Below are positions 58,689 through 64,000 of a stretch of 64,000 bases of DNA, in pieces. The stretch is from SG8-41 sp963802355 (GTDB taxonomy: Bacteria; Pseudomonadota; Gammaproteobacteria; Burkholderiales; SG8-41): NCBI GenBank assembly GCA_963802355.1, contig CAWDIV010000021.1:62001-126000 (forward strand), read 5' to 3'. How positions within the stretch are numbered: the stretch's first letter is position 1; every line of letters begins with the position of its first letter. A program made the position numbers and the translations under genes. A model generated the notes under the pieces. It was not told the DNA's origin. It saw only the letters and a program-made list of their open reading frames with translations, and ran no database searches.

Positions 58689-59561
58689 ATGGATTTCGCC
58701 GCCCTGCAGGTTTTCAAGGCCGTCGTGGACGAAGGCGGGATCGGCGCGGCGGCGAAGAAGCTCCACCGCGTCCAGTCCAACGTGACCACGCGCATCCAGC
58801 AGCTGGAAGCGTCGCTCGGCACGAAGCTCTTCGTGCGCGAGAAGCGCCGGCTCTACCTGTCTCCCGCCGGAGAGCTGTTCTTCAAGTACGCGGAGCAGCT
58901 GCTGCAGCTCTCGGAGCAGGCGCGTTCGGCTGTCATGGGCGACGCGCCGCGCGGCGTGCTGCGCGTGGGCACGCTGGAGAGCACGGCCGCAAGCCGCCTG
59001 CCGCCGCTGCTATCGCGTTACCACAGGAAGTATCCGGGAGTGCGGGTGGAGCTCTCTACGGGCACCACCGATGCGCTGGTGGACGCGGTGATGAGCCGCA
59101 GAATCGAGGGGGCTTTTGTCGCCGACTGCGTGCCGACGCCTCAGCTGGAAGCCATGCCGGCATTCCAGGAGGAGCTCGTGGTCGTCGCGTCAAAATCGCA
59201 TCCAGGGATCCGCCGGGCGGAAGACGTGCGCGCGGACACCGTCATCAGTTTTCCGCTGGGCTGCGCGTACCGGCGCCGGATCCAGGCCTGGCTCGCCACC
59301 GGCGGCATCGCGCCGGAGAACGTGCTCGAGCTCTGCTCGTACCACGCAATCGTGGCATGCGTTGCATCCGGAACCGGCATTGCGATCGTGCCGCGGTCGG
59401 TGTTGAAAACGATACGGGGTGCGGCGAGCGTTGCGATTTATCCGCTCCCGCCGAAAACCGCGCGGGCGACGACCTCCCTGATCTGGCGCAAGGGCGAACC
59501 TTCGCTGCCCTTGAAGGCGCTGCACGCGGAAGTTATCGATTCGACGAAGGCGAATGTTTAA
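58689..59561 (+). CDS. LysR-family transcriptional regulator, divergent from the MFS-GST operon
   Basis: 290 residues. N-terminal winged helix-turn-helix: FAALQVFKAVVDEGGIGAAA / KKLHRVQSNVTTRIQQLEAS / LGTKLFVREKRRLYLSPAGE. The effector domain is a PBP2 fold starting RGVLRVGTLESTAASRLPP. The gene is divergent from the transporter, the usual LysR arrangement, so it should control the MFS and GST genes and itself from the 213-nt spacer. A T-rich stretch near 58630-58680 (AAAAATGAATAATTATGATG) stands out in the GC-rich surroundings and probably contains a promoter. Confidence 0.9.
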   Translation: MDFAALQVFKAVVDEGGIGAAAKKLHRVQSNVTTRIQQLEASLGTKLFVREKRRLYLSPAGELFFKYAEQLLQLSEQARSAVMGDAPRGVLRVGTLESTAASRLPPLLSRYHRKYPGVRVELSTGTTDALVDAVMSRRIEGAFVADCVPTPQLEAMPAFQEELVVVASKSHPGIRRAEDVRADTVISFPLGCAYRRRIQAWLATGGIAPENVLELCSYHAIVACVASGTGIAIVPRSVLKTIRGAASVAIYPLPPKTARATTSLIWRKGEPSLPLKALHAEVIDSTKANV

Positions 59562-59584
59562 GGACGCTGCTGAAGATCGACAAA

Positions 59585-59722
59585 TTGACAGGATTAACAG
59601 GATGCACAGGATGACAAACACAGCGGTCCCATAGGATGCCGCCGAGCATATCCAGAGCGCTCTGGCAGCCTATCTACGTGTAACTGCGCTCTGATCCTGT
59701 TCATCCCGTTCATCCTGTCCGT
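59585..59722. repeat. Inverted array of ACAGGAT units
   Basis: Left arm 59585-59614 (ACAGGATTA, ACAGGATGC, ACAGGATGA) and right arm 59692-59722 (inverse, ATCCTGTTC-ATCCCGTTC-ATCCTGTCC) enclose about 77 nt. Units are 9 nt. It follows the LysR stop by about 24 nt and precedes the convergent tctC stop, so it may terminate both. Confidence 0.85.
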
Positions 59723-59789
59723 ATGCCGTTCTGAAGTGGCTTGCATGGTCTGTTAGTGAGGAAACGAAGCGACAGCGACTACTGTTTCC

Positions 59790-60784
59790 TCACTCCGCCT
59801 TCATGTTCCGCTCCCGTACCACCCTGCCCCACTTCGCCACCTCGCTCTTCAGGTAGGCCGCGAACTCTTCCGGGGAGTTGGTGATGACGTCCATCCCTCT
59901 TTCCTGAAAGCGCTTTACCTGGTCCGGGGAGGACATGGCGCTCCGGAGCTTCTCGTTCAGGAAGGCGACGAGTTTCGGCGGAGTGCCCTTGGGCGCGAGC
60001 AGGCCGTGCCACGCCTGGAACTCGAAACCGGGCAGTCCGGCTTCCGCAATCGTAGGCACGTTCGGCAGGATCGGCGCGCGTTTCAGGCTGCTCACCCCCA
60101 GCGCGCGCAACCGTTTGGCCTCGACCATGCGCGCCGTTTCCGAGATGTTCGAGAAGGAGATGGGACACTCGCCGCTGACGGCCGCAAGGAGCGCGGGGCC
60201 GCCGCCCTTGAACTGGACCGCGACGATGTTCGTCTTGCCCAGGAGATTGAACAGCTCGCCGGTGATGTTGGAGTTGCTGCCGATACCCGAGGACGCGTAG
60301 TTGAGCTCGCCCGGGCGCGCCTTTGCGAGCGCGAGCAACTCACGCACCGAGCGGACGGGAAGCGAAGGATGGACGGCGACCGCGGTGGGTACGTTGGACA
60401 GCAGCGAGATCGGCGCGAAATCGCTCACCGGGTCGTACGGGACACGGCTGTACAGAATCGTGCTCGTAACAAAAGTAACGGTTTGCAGGAGCAGCGTATA
60501 CCCGTCGGGCGCGGCGCGCGCCACCGCCTCCGAGCCGATCATGCCCGAGGCGCCGCTGCGGTTATCGACGACGAGCTGCTGCCCGAGGAGCTCGGAGAGT
60601 TTTGCCGACAACAGGCGTGCATTCAGGTCCACGCTGCCGCCCGGGGGAAACGGCACAATCAGGCGTATCGGCTTGTTCGGGTAGGCGTCCGTCTGCGCGC
60701 GCGCAAACCCGGGCACGACCGCGCCCGCGAGGAGCGCAGCGATCAGTAAGGTCGACCGGGAAAAAGTACAGCTATCCGTACCAT
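59790..60784 (-). CDS. Bug/TctC-family periplasmic solute receptor, frameshift in the signal peptide
   Basis: The mature protein is intact: AYPNKPIRLIVPFPPGGSVD, DNRSGASGMIGSEAVARAAP, YASSGIGSNSNITGELFNLL and the NMKAE end. The signal peptide is split between frames. ATG 60784, preceded by GAGGAGCG, gives MVRIAVLF. After a run of T at about 60761-60765 the frame must gain one base to continue with RSTLLIAALLAGAVVPGFAR. A GTG at 60716 would give no leader. Probably a missed T in the homopolymer. Divergent from the UGSC gene with a 167-nt spacer. Confidence 0.82.
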
Positions 60785-60951
60785 GAACGCTCCTCCTCGT
60801 GGTAATAAGAGCGGTCTCAAGACCGTCTGCGCCCAGTATCCGCCCAAACGCCCTTCCTCGTCACCAGTTACTGGTCACTGGTGCGTCCTGAAGGATGTCG
60901 AAGGAACACTCGTAGCTGCATTAGAATAGGGCCATTCAAGGAGGAGCCTCC

Positions 60952-62676
60952 ATGATAAAGCTCGAATTCCACGATCCGTCCGGTGTGCTCGAGGTGACGC
61001 AGCCTTTCGCGCCGCGGCTCGCCTCGCTCGAAGGCAAGCGCATCGGCTTCGTCAGCAACGAGCAGTGGCAGGCCTACCGCATGCTGCCGATGCTCAAGGA
61101 AATGCTCGAGGCGGACATCCCGGGCATCACCATCCTGCCGATAGACGCCTTCCCGCAGGGCAACGCTCTGATCGGCGAAGAGGAAACCGCCAGGCAGGTG
61201 AAGAAGAGCGGCGTCGACGCCGTTATCGTCGGCAACGCGGCTTGAGGGGCCTGCGCCACAGCATGCGGCCGTGCAGCCGCTAGGATTGAGACGCTGGGCA
61301 TCCCGACCGTCACGATCACCCGGTCGGATTTCGTCGGGGTCATGAAGAACGCCGTGTCCGGTGTCGGGCTCGCGCCGGACGCGGCCATGGTTACCTTCCC
61401 GATCAACATGTTCCTCCCGGGCAGCGACATCAACCCGCTCAAGGAACGCAGGCGCGAAGTCTACGACGGCCTCACCGGGTGGAAATCGGGGTTCGCGCAG
61501 GCGGCGGGCTCAGCCAAGATGCTCTCGGTCGAGGGCGTCACCTACGAAGATGCGCTTACCAAGGCCAATAACCTGCTTCTCACCAACCTGTGGGGCGACG
61601 GCCTGCCGCTGTGGCCGGCAACGAAAGAGCGCGTGGACTGGATACTCCACGGCGCCACGCTTCCCCGCACCCACGTGCTCGGCAAGTTTCCGCCGCGCGG
61701 CGGCATCACTACGATCGAGACCTGCGCCATCGCGCTCGCCATGGCGGGCGGACGGCCCGAGTACCTGCCGGTCCTCGTCGCCGCTGTGGACGCGTGCCTG
61801 GACGCTGAAGGCTTCGATCAGCTGCAGGCCACTTCGGGCGGGCCGTTCCCCGCCGTCATCGTCAACGGCCCGATCGCCAAACAGATCCGCCTGAACTCGG
61901 GCTTCGGCCTGCTCGGTCCGGATCCGCAGCGGCCCGCCGGGGCGAGCATAGGGCGCGCGCTGCGCCTGCTTCAGCAGAACGTGGGCGGCGCCCTGCCGGG
62001 CGTCGGAACGATGGCGATCTTCGGCGCCATGCGCTACACCAACGCGGTCTTCGCCGAGGACGAGGATGGCCTGCCGCCGGGATGGGAGCCGCATGCCACG
62101 CAGCGCCACGGATACGCGCCGGGTACGAACTCGGTGTCGATCGTCTTCGCGAGCGGGGTCACCAACGTCCTGCGCCGCGGCGCCAAGAAAGAATCCCCGG
62201 AGGAGGATGCGCTGAACGGCATGTGGCGCATGGCGGACTTTATGCGTGCCCCCAACCTCTCCGCGCTCGCGGGATGGGAAAAAGGCACGCCGGGCATGAT
62301 GATGCTCGCGCCGATTGTTGCGCGGAGGATGGCCGAGCTCGGCTGGACCCAGCGTTCGATACGCGAGTTCCTGTGGGAGAACTCGAAGATCCCGATGGCT
62401 CACATGCGTCGCGCCGGTGCGCCGGCCTATATCGAGATCAGCGCCAACCCGCTGACGCGCGAGAGCATCGAGCTCGACCCCTGGCCGATTTGCCAGAAGC
62501 CGGACAACATCGTGCTCGTGGTCGCGGGCGGCGGGCACCCGACCCACAGCTACTGGCTGCAGGGGCACTCCCCGAGCGTGCCCGGGCGCATCATCCGCGT
62601 GCCGGAGACGTTCGACCGGCTGCTCGCCGACGCCGACCGGGACCTGGGACGCGGGGAGGACGTGTGTCGAATTTAA
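60952..62676 (+). CDS. Probable selenoprotein of the UGSC family, read through in-frame TGA (Sec98)
   Basis: Starts at ATG 60952 after AAGGAGGAGCC. One frame runs for 574 residues if the TGA at 61243-61245 is read as selenocysteine. The residues around it are VDAVIVGNAA-U-GACATACG followed by RIETLGIPTVTITRSDFV, so the site is Sec98-Gly-Ala-Cys101, a Sec-x-x-Cys redox motif, with a further Cys at 105. This is the place of the UGSC motif that gives the UGSC (seleno)protein family its name. A 5-bp hairpin starts 20 nt after the TGA. The C-terminal 440-residue part (GLTGWKSGFAQAAGSAKMLS ... GRGEDVCRI) is continuous with it. Exact reaction unknown. Needs selABCD elsewhere in the genome. Confidence 0.78.
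61243..61285 (+). promoter_or_regulatory. Candidate bacterial SECIS element with its UGA codon
   Basis: The stem GCGGC (61265-61269) pairs with GCCGC (61276-61280) around the 6-nt loop CGTGCA; the hairpin begins 19 nt after the TGA. Bacterial SECIS elements lie immediately downstream of UGA and present their apical loop about 20-30 nt after it, as here. Only the stem and distance can be read; loop recognition by SelB cannot be verified from sequence. Confidence 0.5.
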
Positions 62677-62774
62677 GGCGGAAGGCGGAAGGCGAAAGCG
62701 GAAGTAAGGGCTGCTCATGCTTTGCTTACAACGTTTTCTCCTTTCGACTTTCGTCTTTCGCCTTTCGCCTTCGG
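62677..62774. repeat. Inverted heptamer array, GGCGGAA/GAAAGGC units
   Basis: Left arm 62677-62704 (GGCGGAA, GGCGGAA, GGCGAAA, GCGGAAG) and right arm 62738-62774 (CTTTCGA, CTTTCGT, CTTTCGC, CTTTCGC). The left arm starts right after the UGSC stop; the right arm lies inside the reading frame of the molybdate-type binding protein and encodes its hydrophobic leader region. Confidence 0.8.
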
Positions 62775-63499
62775 CGATCGCAATGTTCCTGTGCGCGATC
62801 GCCGCACAGGCGGGCGAGGTCCGGGTAATCAGCCCCAGCGCCATGCATTCGTCCCTGGAGGCGCTCGTCGAGGCGTATCGCAAGCAGGGCGGCGATGAGG
62901 TGAAGCTCACCTTCGAAACCGCGCCTGCGCTGCCCAAGCGTCTCGCCGCCGGCGAAGTCGCCGATATCATCATCGTTCCGCCCGCCGCCATGGAAAAGGT
63001 TTTCGAGATCGGGAAGGCGAGTCCCGCCGGCCGCTTCGAGCTCGGTCGCGTCGGTGTGGGCGTCGCAGTGCGGGCGGACGCCCCGGTGCCGGATATCTCG
63101 AGCACCGAAGCGCTCGTGCGCTCGCTACGCGACGCGGATTCCGTCGCCTATAACCGCGCTTCGAGCGGCCTCTACGTCGAGCGCCTGGTGGAGAAACTGG
63201 GTCTCGCCGAGGAGATCAAGGCGAAGACCGTGCGCCATCGCGATGCCCAGGAGAGCTTCACTCATCTCCTGAACGGCAAGGGACGGGAAATCGGCTTCGG
63301 CGGCCTCACCGAAATCGTGCGCTGGCGCGACAAGGGCGTGCGGCTCGTGGGCCCGCTGCCGGCCGACATCCAGAACTACACTATCTACGCGGCAGCCCTG
63401 GCGGTCGATCCCCCCAACCCGGAAGGCGCGCGGGCATTTTTCAAGTTTCTCGCCAGCCCGGCAGCGAAAGCGATCCTCAAGGCCAACGGTGTTGATTGA
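62717..63499 (+). CDS. ModA-like periplasmic substrate-binding protein
   Basis: 260 residues. N-terminal RFLLSTFVFRLSPSAIAMFL / CAIAAQAGE acts as a signal peptide, and its first part is encoded by the repeat arm at 62738-62774. The mature body has the ModA/extracellular solute-binding plan: VRVISPSAMHSSLEALVEAY, TFETAPALPKRLAAGEVADI and YNRASSGLYVERLVEKLGLA. Such proteins bind molybdate, tungstate or similar oxyanions, or small acids; several in betaproteobacteria are of unknown ligand. No ABC genes follow. The start could also be the internal ATG at 62782, but that leaves a very short leader. Confidence 0.75.
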   Translation: MLCLQRFLLSTFVFRLSPSAIAMFLCAIAAQAGEVRVISPSAMHSSLEALVEAYRKQGGDEVKLTFETAPALPKRLAAGEVADIIIVPPAAMEKVFEIGKASPAGRFELGRVGVGVAVRADAPVPDISSTEALVRSLRDADSVAYNRASSGLYVERLVEKLGLAEEIKAKTVRHRDAQESFTHLLNGKGREIGFGGLTEIVRWRDKGVRLVGPLPADIQNYTIYAAALAVDPPNPEGARAFFKFLASPAAKAILKANGVD

Positions 63500-63502
63500 T
63501 GC

Positions 63503-63659
63503 TGCGTGATTCGTGATTCGTGACTCGTGACTCGACCAAACCAGCCGGACTCCCGCTTCCGCGGGAAAGCGGAATCGCCACCTCGCCGCCCGCCGCCAAG
63601 TCGCAAGTGACAAGAACAGTGATGAGCCAGGTTACGAGTCACGAAGTCACCGTCACAAG
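63503..63659. repeat. Inverted heptamer array, GTGATTC/GTGACTC units, with a nested hairpin
   Basis: Left arm 63506-63534 has four 7-nt units (GTGATTC, GTGATTC, GTGACTC, GTGACTC). The right arm near 63631-63659 has the inverse (GAGTCAC, AAGTCAC, CGTCAC). A separate hairpin, CCCGCTTCCGCGGGAAAGCGG, lies at 63551-63571 and is a common proteobacterial intergenic motif. The array separates the binding-protein gene from the response regulator. Confidence 0.75.
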
Positions 63660-63675
63660 TTACCTGCCTCCTCGC

Positions 63676-64000
63676 ATGCGCATCCTGATCGTGGAAGACG
63701 ACGCCTCGCTCGGGGTGGGGCTGTCACACATCCTCGAGAGCGAAGGCCATGCCGTGGATGTCATGAAGAGCGGCGAGCACGCCGTCCTCGCCACCGCTCA
63801 GGAATCCTTCGATCTGGTGATCCTCGACGTCGGGCTTCCCGGCATCGACGGATTCGAGGTGTTACGCAGGCTCCGCGCGAAAGGCGGCTCGGTGCCGGTC
63901 CTGATGCTCACGGCGCGCGACGAGGTCGGCGACAAGGTCCATGGCCTCGAGCTTGGCGCCGACGATTACCTGCCCAAGCCGTTTGCCAAGTCGGAGCTGG
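63676..64000 (+). CDS. OmpR/PhoB-type response regulator, truncated by the window end
   Basis: From ATG 63676 the frame reads MRILIVEDDASLGVGLSHIL with the acidic pocket, LVILDVGLPGIDGFEVLRRL with phosphoacceptor Asp51, VLMLTARDE with the Thr switch and LGADDYLPKPFAKSEL with the conserved Lys. It ends at 64000 without a stop, so the DNA-binding domain is beyond the window. Family OmpR/QseB-like by the receiver. A sensor kinase gene may follow outside. Confidence 0.85.
   Translation, partial: MRILIVEDDASLGVGLSHILESEGHAVDVMKSGEHAVLATAQESFDLVILDVGLPGIDGFEVLRRLRAKGGSVPVLMLTARDEVGDKVHGLELGADDYLPKPFAKSEL

Noticed and set aside
61243..61245. TGA as ordinary stop, giving two separate genes
   Set aside because: The downstream part has no ribosome-binding site at its first ATG (61342), the homology continues through 61246-61341 before any ATG, and the TGA sits at the family's Sec position.

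Overview
The window is GC-rich, densely coded DNA with no tRNA, rRNA, CRISPR array or intact transposase that I could find. The gene content points to an uncultured or environmental betaproteobacterium, probably Burkholderiales-like. The main reasons are four Bug/TctC-type solute receptors plus a remnant of a fifth, IorAB-type molybdo-hydroxylase genes, a SoxCD-like pair, LigB and intradiol dioxygenases, bifunctional PutA and a YqjD/YqjE stress operon. The taxonomic call is an inference from gene content.

Layout. 1-5.4 kb: a truncated exported methyltransferase, a 354-bp MITE with TA target duplication, then a kaiC-kaiB-histidine kinase operon on the minus strand and a second MITE-like element. 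5.5-10 kb: a frameshifted three-domain RidA protein, a TctC receptor, a stand-alone receiver protein and an FMN alpha-hydroxy-acid dehydrogenase. 10-14 kb: a plus-strand envelope/stress cluster (LysM protein, lipoprotein, YqjD-like, YqjE-like, phospholipase D). 14-23.4 kb: a Tat-exported amidohydrolase, a CmcJ/AsaB-like protein, a GFA protein, an FtsH homologue, SoxC-SoxD and a secreted intradiol dioxygenase. 23.5-31.6 kb: PutA with one frameshift, small exported or degraded genes, a decayed CheB-CheR/receiver gene and a dienelactone hydrolase. 31.7-39.8 kb: a CzcE-like protein, a gluconate-2-dehydrogenase-like locus reduced to chimeric remnants, an aldolase-hydrolase pair, a TctC receptor and an ankyrin gene followed by an attC-like hairpin. 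40-47 kb: two paralogous small membrane proteins around an HNH nuclease, SnoaL-like and CBS proteins, a TctC receptor, a LigB dioxygenase and a GST. 47.5-52.1 kb: parE and parC, both broken by many single-base indels. 52.2-64 kb: a PEP-CTERM-like protein, IorA/IorB with a diheme cytochrome, a GST-MFS operon with a divergent LysR regulator, a TctC receptor, a probable selenoprotein of the UGSC family, a molybdate-type binding protein and the start of an OmpR-type regulator.

Two things stand out. First, one reading frame runs from 60952 to 62676 across a single in-frame TGA that lies in a Sec-x-x-Cys context with a hairpin just downstream; this is best read as selenocysteine, not as two genes. 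Second, the intergenic DNA carries at least a dozen short arrays of 7- to 10-nt units, often as inverted arms. They abut or overlap start and stop codons and even supply part of a signal peptide.

The metabolic theme is scavenging of organic acids and aromatics: TctC receptors, extradiol and intradiol dioxygenases, dienelactone hydrolase, IorAB, GSTs and hydroxy-acid oxidation. Several genes (ridA, putA, the ankyrin gene, ligB, one tctC, the cheBR remnant, parE and parC) contain frameshifts. For the essential parE/parC pair, consensus error is more likely than real decay, and that caution applies to the other frameshifts too.
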